In this document: piece after piece, positions 1 to 7,548 of the stretch
Numbering within the stretch: position 1 is the stretch's first letter
Layout of the letters: every line of letters starts with the position of its first letter
Translations under genes and position numbers: made by a program
Virus record (IMG/VR): IMGVR_UViG_3300021602_000025
Coordinates: 1 to 23,578 of that record
Origin: a virus
Length of the DNA stretch: 23,578 bases
Direction: 5' to 3' (one strand)
The notes under the pieces: model-generated
Seen by the model: only the letters and a program-made list of their open reading frames with translations
The model's database searches: none
Told to the model about the DNA's origin: nothing

Positions 1-41
1 ACTATTGCTTGACCAATAATAAATAAGAATGTGCTATCCAT
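1..41 (-). CDS. partial gene, N-terminus of a hydrophobic protein
   Basis: Only the first 13 codons are inside the window; the gene runs off the left edge. They read MDSTFLFIIGQAI, a short polar start followed by a hydrophobic run, as expected for the first membrane helix of a small phage membrane protein. The start codon shares one base with the stop of the 128-residue gene upstream (TAATG), the same coupling used repeatedly in this window, which is the main support for the start. A holin or other lysis-related role would fit a position after the tail genes, but nothing visible proves it. Confidence 0.5.
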   Translation of the reverse strand, partial: MDSTFLFIIGQAI

Positions 42-427
42 TATAATTCTTCTTCTTCTTCTTTAATAAACGAGATACCTGTTGTCCAATCTTCAAGGAA
101 AGTAAAGTTTTCTAAACCTTGTGGGTTAACCACAGGAATAGGCTTAAATTCAAATTCCGTATTGCTTAATTCGGTTACTTGAGCAGTTAGCTTTTTGATA
201 CTTTCTTTAGTAAACTTGTAACCACCTTTTTCATCCAATAATAAAATGTCTTTATCATCGGTTGATGCGTTATCAAGGCGGAGTTCTTCAACTTTGGCTT
301 GATAGTCTTCGTGGAAGGATTTGACTTTTTCATAAATTTTTACTAACTTTTTTTGAGTTTTGCTTTCGGAATTTCCGATAACCGCATTAATTGATGCGAC
401 TAGAGTGTTGAGTTGTTGATATTTCAT
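41..427 (-). CDS. hypothetical protein, 128 aa, charged, poly-Glu tail
   Basis: I do not recognise a function. The protein is 128 residues and rich in Lys and Glu. Residues 1-50 look helical and possibly coiled-coil, and a middle part rich in Asp and Lys follows. It ends in five glutamates and a leucine, encoded by a GAA trinucleotide run near position 46-62 that could be prone to replication slippage. Start: the ATG at 427 lies 15 bases after a TAnnTTTG element (443-450), so the gene may begin its own transcript. It is translationally coupled to the partial membrane gene on its left. Its place beyond the tail fibre suggests an accessory or lysis-region gene. I recall similar small proteins in Bacteroidota phages, without a known role. 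Confidence 0.75.
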   Translation of the reverse strand: MKYQQLNTLVASINAVIGNSESKTQKKLVKIYEKVKSFHEDYQAKVEELRLDNASTDDKDILLLDEKGGYKFTKESIKKLTAQVTELSNTEFEFKPIPVVNPQGLENFTFLEDWTTGISFIKEEEEEL

Positions 428-442
428 TTGATTGATTTTTTA

Positions 443-450
443 CAAAGATA
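443..450 (-). promoter_or_regulatory. candidate Bacteroidota -7 element
   Basis: The minus strand reads TATCTTTG, a match to the Bacteroidota -7 consensus TAnnTTTG, 15 bases before the ATG at 427 and inside a 97-base gap. No clear -33 TTG is visible at the usual 19-23 base spacing, so this is a candidate only. Confidence 0.45.
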
Positions 451-527
451 TGTTAATTGTTAAAATGTGTGCTTATTTTATCTATTAAATCGTTCTTATT
501 CACCCAACGACTATATGTTAATTGTTA
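448..527. repeat. 15-bp direct repeat pair in the 97-base gap
   Basis: The 15-mer atatgttaattgtta occurs at 448-462 and again at 513-527, 65 bases apart, at the two ends of the gap between the 63-aa and 128-aa genes. The right copy contains the stop codon of the 63-aa gene. The left copy overlaps the -7 candidate. The sequence holds TTAA and is AT-rich. It could be a duplicated regulator site or a remnant of a small duplication. The rest of the gap (428-524) shows no ORF. Confidence 0.6.
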
Positions 528-716
528 TAGGTTTTCTATCTCTTGTTTTACTTCTTGCCAATAGTTACGAGCCTTATATGGATTTATTTTCAATATTTCA
601 TCTACTGCTATTAATGCACATTGTTTAGCAGTAGTTTTTATAAAAGAGTTAGTAAAAAAATTTTGCTTTAATTTAAACTTATCTATTAATTCAATAGCCT
701 TTTCTTTTGGTGTCAT
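525..716 (-). CDS. hypothetical protein, 63 aa
   Basis: A small protein starting MTPKEKAIELIDKF, with a central AKQCALIAVDEIL segment and the end YWQEVKQEIENL. This layout (helix, AKQCAxIAVDE, helix ending in YWxxVKxEI) is one I recall from many short proteins in Bacteroidota phages and prophages; no function is known to me. It looks all-helical and soluble. The start at 716 is 14 bases after a TAnnTTTG match (731-738). It lies just downstream of the tail-fibre-associated gene and upstream of a 97-base gap. Confidence 0.75.
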   Translation of the reverse strand: MTPKEKAIELIDKFKLKQNFFTNSFIKTTAKQCALIAVDEILKINPYKARNYWQEVKQEIENL

Positions 717-730
717 AATATTGGTTTTGC

Positions 731-738
731 CAAAATTA
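731..738 (-). promoter_or_regulatory. candidate Bacteroidota -7 element
   Basis: The minus strand reads TAATTTTG (TAnnTTTG) in the 25-base gap before the 63-aa gene. A TTG lies 23 bases further upstream, at the long edge of the accepted -33/-7 spacing. Confidence 0.4.
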
Positions 739-741
739 GTA

Positions 742-1149
742 CTATTTGGTTACAATTTCATCAATAGGAGCATCTTGTCTTAATTCACCTAAAATACTAC
801 TTCTTGGTTCAACTTCTAAAACAGAAGGCTCTCCGACATATATTTCTGCTATTGGTTCAGGCACAGGTGGAACATAATCCCCTATAATTGTTAATCCCAA
901 TGTAGTTGCTAACCATTGCCATACATATGAGTTAGCATCATTTGAACTATTATAATCAATATAATCAGTACCAGTCATAGTAACAATACCATTTATTAAT
1001 GGCACTATATTAATATCTACTTCTTGATATAATTGATAATAAAAAATTGCTGTGTTTTGAAGATTGTCAGAATTAACTTGTGAAAATATCACTGTTGCAT
1101 CTTTAAATCCTCCATCAGTCCAAATTGGCTGTGCTGTTATTGTTTTCAT
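742..1149 (-). CDS. tail-fibre-associated small protein, 135 aa
   Basis: A 135-residue protein starting MKTITAQPIWTDGGFKDAT. Residues 1-90 appear beta-rich, with the segment YYQLYQEVDINIVPLINGIVTM followed by a Trp-containing stretch YVWQWLATTLGL near residues 75-86. The C-terminus (about 92-135) is rich in Pro and Glu and looks disordered. I recall proteins of this form next to the tail fibre gene in Bacteroidota phages. It begins one base after the stop of the 1885-residue fibre gene, so the two are almost certainly co-translated. Likely roles are a fibre chaperone or a small tail decoration protein; this rests on position only. Confidence 0.75.
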   Translation of the reverse strand: MKTITAQPIWTDGGFKDATVIFSQVNSDNLQNTAIFYYQLYQEVDINIVPLINGIVTMTGTDYIDYNSSNDANSYVWQWLATTLGLTIIGDYVPPVPEPIAEIYVGEPSVLEVEPRSSILGELRQDAPIDEIVTK

Positions 1150-1150
1150 A

Positions 1151-4100
1151 TTATTGTAATTGATAAGATTTTACATTTCCGTCTTGTTGTATTAAGGCTG
1201 TTGCACCCACTGCTATTGCTATTGTTGTAACTGATGTTGCAGCATTATTTATAATAGTAGAACCAGTATATGCTGTTAAAGTAATTATTCCTGTACCAGC
1301 ATTTTTTATCCAATATAATTGGTTATTACCACTAGGATTAGGTAAAGTCCAAACCGCAGTACCTGTTCCTGTATAAATATTAACAGTTGATAAATTTGAT
1401 ATTGTATATGTTGTAGAACTTGATGCCGTTGCTCCTACTGATATTGCTGGAGTATAAAAAATACCATTATTATTAAGACTATATGTAGCGTTATCGGTAG
1501 CAGCATTAACATTTAATCTACTTGATAAAGTACCTATTCCTGTACTTGTAAGTAAAAATAATGTTGATGAATTTGCATTATTATTAATACCAAAATCTCC
1601 ATTAGAGTTCATTACTATTCTACGAGGATAAAATAATACAGGAGATGCTTTTGTAAAATAAACATCATCCGTAAATCTTCCTGTACCATTAACATCTAGC
1701 TTGTATAAACCTTGTACGGTTGAATATCCTACTTCTACATTACTACTAAAATTATAATATGTTGCTCCTGTAAATAAAGCATTTGTACTAGAATGAGCAA
1801 AATCGATTCTTGCACCATAAACAGTTCCAACATTCCCACTTGGAATTAATTTAATATATCTCCCTGTTTCATCGGTTCTAATAGCTGATATTACTGCAAC
1901 ATTATCTGCTGCATTTGAACCATTTACAGTTATTCCATTGCTAAATGTAGCTGCTCCTGTGGATGCTAATATTAAAGCACCATTTGAAACTGACACCCCA
2001 TCACTTGCCGTACTTTCAATTAATGGTATGTTAGCAGTATTAGCAACATTCCTTGCCCTTATAGCTACTTGAGTGCCTAATCTTAACCCACCACTTGAAG
2101 CAGCCGTTGTGCCTACCACTAAAAAATCACTTGTTACACTACCAATAAACCTTCCTGTACCATTAACATCTAGTGTATAAGCAGGACTACTTGTTCCTAT
2201 ACCTACATTTCCTGCAGTGGTAATAACCATTTTAACATTGGAAGGAGTAGTAGTATTACTATTAGATTGATAAAATCTTAAATCAGTTTCATTAAATACA
2301 CCCCAAGAACTATCTGTTCTAGTTAAAGCAATTTGTGAAATATTACTATTTGAAGCTCCATCTACAATTAACTTAGCTGCCGTTACACTACTAGAGAATG
2401 TAGCTGCTCCTGTGAATGTTGCTGCGTTGGTTGTTTTATTTACTGAATATACAACTGTTCCATTTGAGTTAAATATTTCAAAAGCACTTGTTTCACTTGC
2501 AGCACCTGCTCCAATCAGCCATTGTTGTACACCGCTATTTTGAAATTCAATTCTTTGTGCCTTACCACTAACTCCGTTTAAATTTAATTGAACATTTGTT
2601 GCAGCTACCGCAGTACCTATTGTTGATAATGTAGCAGCAGTAATTGTACTAGAGAATGTAGCTGCTCCATTATAATCTAATGTTGATTTTATATTCCAAG
2701 TAGTACCATTCCAAAAAGCATAATTTAATACAGCAGTTCCACTTGAACCTGAAGCATATGTTCTTAATTTTTGACTTGATGCTTGAGGACCATAATAAAA
2801 TTCACCTGCAGTCATTACAATATTATCTCCTGTTGTAACCGAAGATGAGAATGTAGCTGCTCCGCTTGAATTAATGTAGAATGGTGTAAATCCACCTGTT
2901 ACATCTCTAATTTGGAAACCTGCATTTGAAATAGCTGTAATTCCGTTTTCAATTAAATATCTTCTTGCACTTGCTTGTGTTCCACTAATATAAAATTTAC
3001 CAGTAGTTCCACCACTTGCCGCTACTTCTAAATCCCCACTAAACCTTCCTGTACCATTAACATCTAGCAAGTAAGAAGGGCTTGCAGTTCCAATACCTAC
3101 ATTCCCATTTAAAAAAGCAAAGTTTGCATAAGCACTTGCTGAACTATAATCAGAATTAAATTCTAAATATTGACTACCACTTGCAGTATTGTGCTTTATC
3201 CAAGTTCTTGGATTTTGCGTTCCATCATTTGCAAAAAATCCAATCCCTCTACTATTTGTTAAAGTTGAATTTTCTATTACTAATGCAGTTGTACCTGCTT
3301 GAGTACTTGCAGTTGTGCCACCTATGTAAACTCTACTTCCATCATCATATATTAAACTATTCCCTATTGTATATGTACCATTTATTTTAGGTAAATATCC
3401 CGATGTCCAAGTTCCACTTGCTAACACAGGATTAGTTAAAGCACTTTGCTTATTGTTAAAAGTTGTCCAATCTGCAGCACTCAATGCTCCTCTATTCGTT
3501 GCACTTGCAGTTGGTACATTTAAAGTAATTACAGGAGTTGTTGTACCTGTTGCTACACTTGAACTTAAATCAGTTCCACTCGTTCCCAATGTTAAAGCAG
3601 CTACGCTTGTAACTGTTCCTACATAAGCATCCGCATATTGTGGAATGTTTAAAACACCTGTTGATGAACTATATGTCGCAGCACCGCTAGTTCCTGTTGT
3701 AGTTAAGCTAATCGCACTTCTAGCTTGTGCATTTGTAAAATATAAGTTAGTACCCTGTGAAATATTAGAAGTAGTTAAACTAACCGCACCTGTAAATCCA
3801 TTAACTGAAACTACCGAATCCGTATTATCTACCTTTTGCCATACACCACCATTAAAGATTGCCCAATCACCAATATTCCAATCAGTAATGCCATTTAAGT
3901 TTGTTGAACCTGCTACGCTAACAATATAATAATATCCTGCCGTTCCAACGCTACTTGTTAAAGTAGGACTATTAGTAGAAGCATTCCAAGTTCCTTGATA
4001 TATTGAACCACCAATTAAACCATTAATTTGATTTTGTACCTTACCAAATGCAGTAAGAATTGAATCAGTAGCGACAACTGTTCCTCCTGTTATATTTACC

Positions 4101-6808
4101 CCTGTTAATAATTTACCTGTAACCGCAGAAGTTGATAAAGTCAAAGCAATAGAAGGTGCAGTACCACTTGAACTTGATGTTCCTGTTGCCTCACCTGTTG
4201 CCGTAACTGTTATTGCTTGGTTTGCCGTTAAATAAGTATTAGTGTCGTAACTAATTACTCCAGCAGTTGATTTAACAAATCCTGTACCACTTAATGCAGC
4301 TTGTTTAGCATTCCAAATAGAAGCACTTGATATATTAGCATCAGGAAGTAATCCTGTTACTTTTGTAGTTAAATCAATACTACCTGCTAACATTGCATTA
4401 GTAACCTTTAAAGCACCAATGGTTGTTGTTATTGCAGTAGTTCCGCTTCCGCTTACATCACCACTTAAAGTGATTGTTTGATTGCCTGTTAAATAAGTAT
4501 TAGTATCTAATGAGAAAGTACCTGCTGCACTCATCTTTACAAATGAAGTAGAAGCATAAGTCAATCCTGATAATGAAGTTAAATTAGTTGCTAAAGGTTG
4601 TCCTCCTAATCCACTTAAAGTATAAGTAGGAATATTCAAAGTATTAGTAACTAAAGTAGCCGAACCTGAAGAACCTGTTGTTGTTAAACTTGTAATTCTA
4701 TTTGTATATGCGGTGTCCCAATTTGTTTGTGATGCCGTTGTAGGTATTGAATATCCTGCCGTTAAGCTAAATACCCCTGTAGTATTTGTATATGTTAATC
4801 CTGTTGCACTTGAACTTAATGAAGCTAAAATTATATAGTTTGCTCCATTAGTAATTTGATTATTGTTTGTAGGGATTGTTATAACCCCTGTTGTAGAATT
4901 ATAAGCACCACTACCTGCTACGAATGATAAAGCTAATCTTGCCCTTGAATCAGTAAAGTAAAGGTTACCACTTTCAGTAACTTGTGCAGTTGTATAATCA
5001 CCGCTAACCGCAACTACTGCTCCTGTTCTACCGAATACCGAAGTAACAGGATAAGATATGTCGCTTGTTAAAGCTAAAGTTCCTGTTCCGTTAGGTAAAG
5101 TAACTGTCCTATTTACGCTTAATGTTGGCGGTTGTAAAGTCAAGAAAAACCCTGAATTAGCAAAGGTTAAGTTGTTAGTTGTTACACTTGAACTAAAAGT
5201 AACCCCCCCGCTAAATGTTTTAGCACCGCTTATTGTTTGAGTTGTGGCTAATGTTACATAAGAAGCTAAATCACTTGTTAAAGCTATTGTACCTGTTGCG
5301 TTAGGAAATAAAAACGAATTACTTCCATTAGAAAATTGTAAAGTATTATTATATACTGTTGTAGATGGTTTTGTAGTAATTGTAATACCTGAACCATTAC
5401 TACCTAAACTTATATCCCCTGTTGAAGGTGTTGGGAAATAATTATATTGTAAAATTAAACCATTACTAAATGTTTTTACTCCTGATATCGTTTGAGTTCC
5501 TGTTGTAATCAATCCCCTTGCAGTTGCACTCGCATCAGGAATGTTAAAAGTATGAGTAGCCGTTGCACTTGAGATATTGAAATCCGTTCCACTCGTTCCT
5601 GTTTGGAAATATTGAACTTGAGCAGTTAACCCATTTAATGCAGTTATTCCTGTTGAAAAAGTTGTTATAACTGAACTCAAATTTGAATCCTGAGTGTGCA
5701 TTGTAATAGTCTTACTAGAATGTATTACATATACCCTTACTGCTAACCTATCAGTAACAGTTAAAGTTGTTGCTGGAACCGCTAAAGCAGTTGTATATAA
5801 ATCTACGGCAGTACCATTTGTAATGTATTCAGGATTTGCTGAACTTGTAGCTATTAAGGTAAAAGTACTTGAAGCATATTTATACAATTCTACATAGAAA
5901 CTTGGAGTTCCACCTGAAGAACTAGAGTTAAAATAAATCTCAAAGTTCCAATTACCTGCTGGTATGTTTAATTGATTAGGAGACCCTGAATCAGTTAAAA
6001 AAGAAGCTATATATCCATCTGCATTTATACTAAAATCAGTACTTGTACCTGTATTGGCAGTTGTACTCATTTGTTCATATCCTATAACGCTTGAAGCAAC
6101 ACTACCATTAAAATAAAATGTTTGACTAGAACCCCCACCGCCTGTACTTGGATTGTAAGCTGCTAATGTACCATCTCCTCTAATATATTGTGAAGCATTA
6201 CCTGCACCTGTTACAGAAATGCTCCCATTAGCCGTTAAAGGGCTATTAGAGACACTAAAAGCACTTGGCATAGATAAACCTATGGAAGTGATTAAGGTCG
6301 GAAATGTGGTCAAATTACCAGCACCATTTACATATTGAAGATTTGTACCTGCAAAAGCAAAAGCCAAATTTCCTGCGGTGCTAATGGGCGATCCTGTGAT
6401 TCCTACTGAATTTCCTGTAATGGATGCAGCAACCGATGTTACTGTTCCATTTTGTCCACTTGATTTCTGCCAAGTTCCTGAACCATACAAAACCCAATCC
6501 CCTACCACAAATGAAATAGGACCAGCTCCAAAGTTCACAGTTCCTGCTACATTACAAATATATAAATCCCCAGCATCCCCTGTTCCGTTAGCTAGAGTTG
6601 GAGTATTTGTTGCAGCATTCCAAGTACCTAAATAAGTAACTACCGATGAAGGCAATTGAGATACAGGAACTTTACCACCACTATCCAATGTAGCAACACC
6701 ATTAGCTGCACCCAAAGGAACTGAACTAACCACCCCACTTGTACCTGTTAAAACACCATTTAGATTCCTAACCTTCGCACCTGCTGAAACTACAATTTGA
6801 TTTGCCAT
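1151..6808 (-). CDS. giant repetitive tail fibre protein, 1885 aa
   Basis: The largest gene in the window, and very probably the host-recognition fibre. It is rich in Ser, Thr, Gly, Ala and Asn and poor in charged residues, as in trimeric beta-structured fibres. The N-terminus has a GVATLDSGGKVPVSQLP motif. A GTWNA...GDW...WQK module occurs near residues 56-130 and again near 930-1005. A GNLYFT/GTNLYFT module also recurs. In the last third, GNVGIGTxSPxYxLDVNGTGRF occurs twice and a shortened copy once, alternating with AATFSSSVT units. The last 80 residues form a distinct tip (WTLPNPSGNNQLYWIKN ... LIQQDGNVKSY). I see no S74 intramolecular chaperone at the end. The next gene starts one base after its stop. 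Confidence 0.9.
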   Translation of the reverse strand: MANQIVVSAGAKVRNLNGVLTGTSGVVSSVPLGAANGVATLDSGGKVPVSQLPSSVVTYLGTWNAATNTPTLANGTGDAGDLYICNVAGTVNFGAGPISFVVGDWVLYGSGTWQKSSGQNGTVTSVAASITGNSVGITGSPISTAGNLAFAFAGTNLQYVNGAGNLTTFPTLITSIGLSMPSAFSVSNSPLTANGSISVTGAGNASQYIRGDGTLAAYNPSTGGGGSSQTFYFNGSVASSVIGYEQMSTTANTGTSTDFSINADGYIASFLTDSGSPNQLNIPAGNWNFEIYFNSSSSGGTPSFYVELYKYASSTFTLIATSSANPEYITNGTAVDLYTTALAVPATTLTVTDRLAVRVYVIHSSKTITMHTQDSNLSSVITTFSTGITALNGLTAQVQYFQTGTSGTDFNISSATATHTFNIPDASATARGLITTGTQTISGVKTFSNGLILQYNYFPTPSTGDISLGSNGSGITITTKPSTTVYNNTLQFSNGSNSFLFPNATGTIALTSDLASYVTLATTQTISGAKTFSGGVTFSSSVTTNNLTFANSGFFLTLQPPTLSVNRTVTLPNGTGTLALTSDISYPVTSVFGRTGAVVAVSGDYTTAQVTESGNLYFTDSRARLALSFVAGSGAYNSTTGVITIPTNNNQITNGANYIILASLSSSATGLTYTNTTGVFSLTAGYSIPTTASQTNWDTAYTNRITSLTTTGSSGSATLVTNTLNIPTYTLSGLGGQPLATNLTSLSGLTYASTSFVKMSAAGTFSLDTNTYLTGNQTITLSGDVSGSGTTAITTTIGALKVTNAMLAGSIDLTTKVTGLLPDANISSASIWNAKQAALSGTGFVKSTAGVISYDTNTYLTANQAITVTATGEATGTSSSSGTAPSIALTLSTSAVTGKLLTGVNITGGTVVATDSILTAFGKVQNQINGLIGGSIYQGTWNASTNSPTLTSSVGTAGYYYIVSVAGSTNLNGITDWNIGDWAIFNGGVWQKVDNTDSVVSVNGFTGAVSLTTSNISQGTNLYFTNAQARSAISLTTTGTSGAATYSSSTGVLNIPQYADAYVGTVTSVAALTLGTSGTDLSSSVATGTTTPVITLNVPTASATNRGALSAADWTTFNNKQSALTNPVLASGTWTSGYLPKINGTYTIGNSLIYDDGSRVYIGGTTASTQAGTTALVIENSTLTNSRGIGFFANDGTQNPRTWIKHNTASGSQYLEFNSDYSSASAYANFAFLNGNVGIGTASPSYLLDVNGTGRFSGDLEVAASGGTTGKFYISGTQASARRYLIENGITAISNAGFQIRDVTGGFTPFYINSSGAATFSSSVTTGDNIVMTAGEFYYGPQASSQKLRTYASGSSGTAVLNYAFWNGTTWNIKSTLDYNGAATFSSTITAATLSTIGTAVAATNVQLNLNGVSGKAQRIEFQNSGVQQWLIGAGAASETSAFEIFNSNGTVVYSVNKTTNAATFTGAATFSSSVTAAKLIVDGASNSNISQIALTRTDSSWGVFNETDLRFYQSNSNTTTPSNVKMVITTAGNVGIGTSSPAYTLDVNGTGRFIGSVTSDFLVVGTTAASSGGLRLGTQVAIRARNVANTANIPLIESTASDGVSVSNGALILASTGAATFSNGITVNGSNAADNVAVISAIRTDETGRYIKLIPSGNVGTVYGARIDFAHSSTNALFTGATYYNFSSNVEVGYSTVQGLYKLDVNGTGRFTDDVYFTKASPVLFYPRRIVMNSNGDFGINNNANSSTLFLLTSTGIGTLSSRLNVNAATDNATYSLNNNGIFYTPAISVGATASSSTTYTISNLSTVNIYTGTGTAVWTLPNPSGNNQLYWIKNAGTGIITLTAYTGSTIINNAATSVTTIAIAVGATALIQQDGNVKSYQLQ
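1673..3067 (-). repeat. interspersed DNA repeats in the fibre gene
   Basis: A 27-base unit occurs at 3041-3067 and 2147-2173 (identical) and at 1673-1699 (one difference), each encoding the LDVNGTGRF motif. A second unit containing gaatgtagctgctcc occurs at 2391-2410 and 2649-2668 (20 bases identical), with shorter copies at 2847-2863 and 1944-1957, encoding AATFSSSVT-type segments. The identity is at nucleotide level and not only in protein, which suggests recent duplication or gene conversion and makes unequal recombination possible. Confidence 0.8.
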
Positions 6809-6830
6809 CTTATATTAATTTATAACTAAA

Positions 6831-7535
6831 TTATTGAAATAATGCCCTTACATACTCACCACTTTCTAAAACCCTACTAAATGTCAATACCCCTGTTGCA
6901 CTTGTCCATTTAACTTGTTCATCTATTGGTGTTCCTGTCGTTAAAATATCTTGAACATCAATACCACCACGAGAAACATAAAGACAACTCTTACCAATCA
7001 TATCAATCCAAGTAATAATAGTCTCGCCACCTGTTGCAGTATATCCTTTTGAGTATATAATTCCACCTGTTGCAATAACTGTTCCACTTGGATCAATTGT
7101 GTCTCCTGTTGTACCATAAGCACCTGTTCCTTGAAGATTAACCGAATAAGTTGCTATGTCCTTATAAGGTGCGTTTATTTGTAAACTTGTCAAGTTACAA
7201 TTACCACTTATAATAACCAATCCATCAACTCCATTATCAATAACAAACTTTACTAAAATAGTAGTTCTATTTTGTTGTTGTTGTAGTAAGAATAAATAGC
7301 CATAACCATCCAAAGTTATAAGACCATCACAAGTTACATTCCAACTAGCTATGTCATTTCTATATTCTCTATACCAAGCCGATGTTTGACTTGTTACCTC
7401 TTTTTGGTCAACACTTACACTAAATGTGCAATTTGTAGAACACGAAAAAGCAATATCCCTACCATCAGGATATGTCTCCGAAGCTGGTTCGTGATAATAC
7501 AACATTATATTATTTCCCTGTACCTTGTCTGCCAT
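6831..7535 (-). CDS. second tail-tube-like protein, 234 aa
   Basis: The N-terminal 150 residues resemble a tail tube protein: MADKVQGNNIMLYY start, a DIAFSCSTNCTFSVSVDQKE strand pair, a TSQTSAWYREYRNDIASW loop, and an alternating strand pattern ending near YSVNLQGTGAYGT (about 137-149). Residues from about 155 to 234 form an extra C-terminal beta domain. The gene lies after the tape measure and tip gene and before the fibre, not at the canonical tube position, which is filled by the 151-aa protein at 12238-12693. It may form the last ring of the tube or a tip adaptor that holds the fibre. The fold assignment is by pattern only. The start at 7535 is 5 bases after a TAnnTTTG element. Confidence 0.75.
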   Translation of the reverse strand: MADKVQGNNIMLYYHEPASETYPDGRDIAFSCSTNCTFSVSVDQKEVTSQTSAWYREYRNDIASWNVTCDGLITLDGYGYLFLLQQQQNRTTILVKFVIDNGVDGLVIISGNCNLTSLQINAPYKDIATYSVNLQGTGAYGTTGDTIDPSGTVIATGGIIYSKGYTATGGETIITWIDMIGKSCLYVSRGGIDVQDILTTGTPIDEQVKWTSATGVLTFSRVLESGEYVRALFQ

Positions 7536-7540
7536 AATTA

Positions 7541-7548
7541 CAAATTTA
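7541..7548 (-). promoter_or_regulatory. candidate -7 element, overlaps upstream stop
   Basis: The minus strand reads TAAATTTG. Its first three bases are also the stop codon of the 729-aa tip gene. It ends 5 bases before the ATG of the tube-like gene, so a transcript from it would be nearly leaderless. No -33 element is clear, and in AT-rich DNA a chance match is possible. Confidence 0.25.

Noticed and set aside
3181-6635. Several plus-strand open frames of 60-94 codons opposite the fibre gene
   Set aside because: They lie antisense to a repeat-rich Ser/Thr/Gly gene, where low stop density in the opposite frames is expected. They have odd composition, no starts with context, no motifs, and no plus-strand neighbours.
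1151-6808. A diversity-generating retroelement acting on the fibre gene
   Set aside because: No reverse transcriptase gene, no accessory gene and no template/variable repeat pair with adenine-biased differences is visible in the window. The repeats look like simple duplications.
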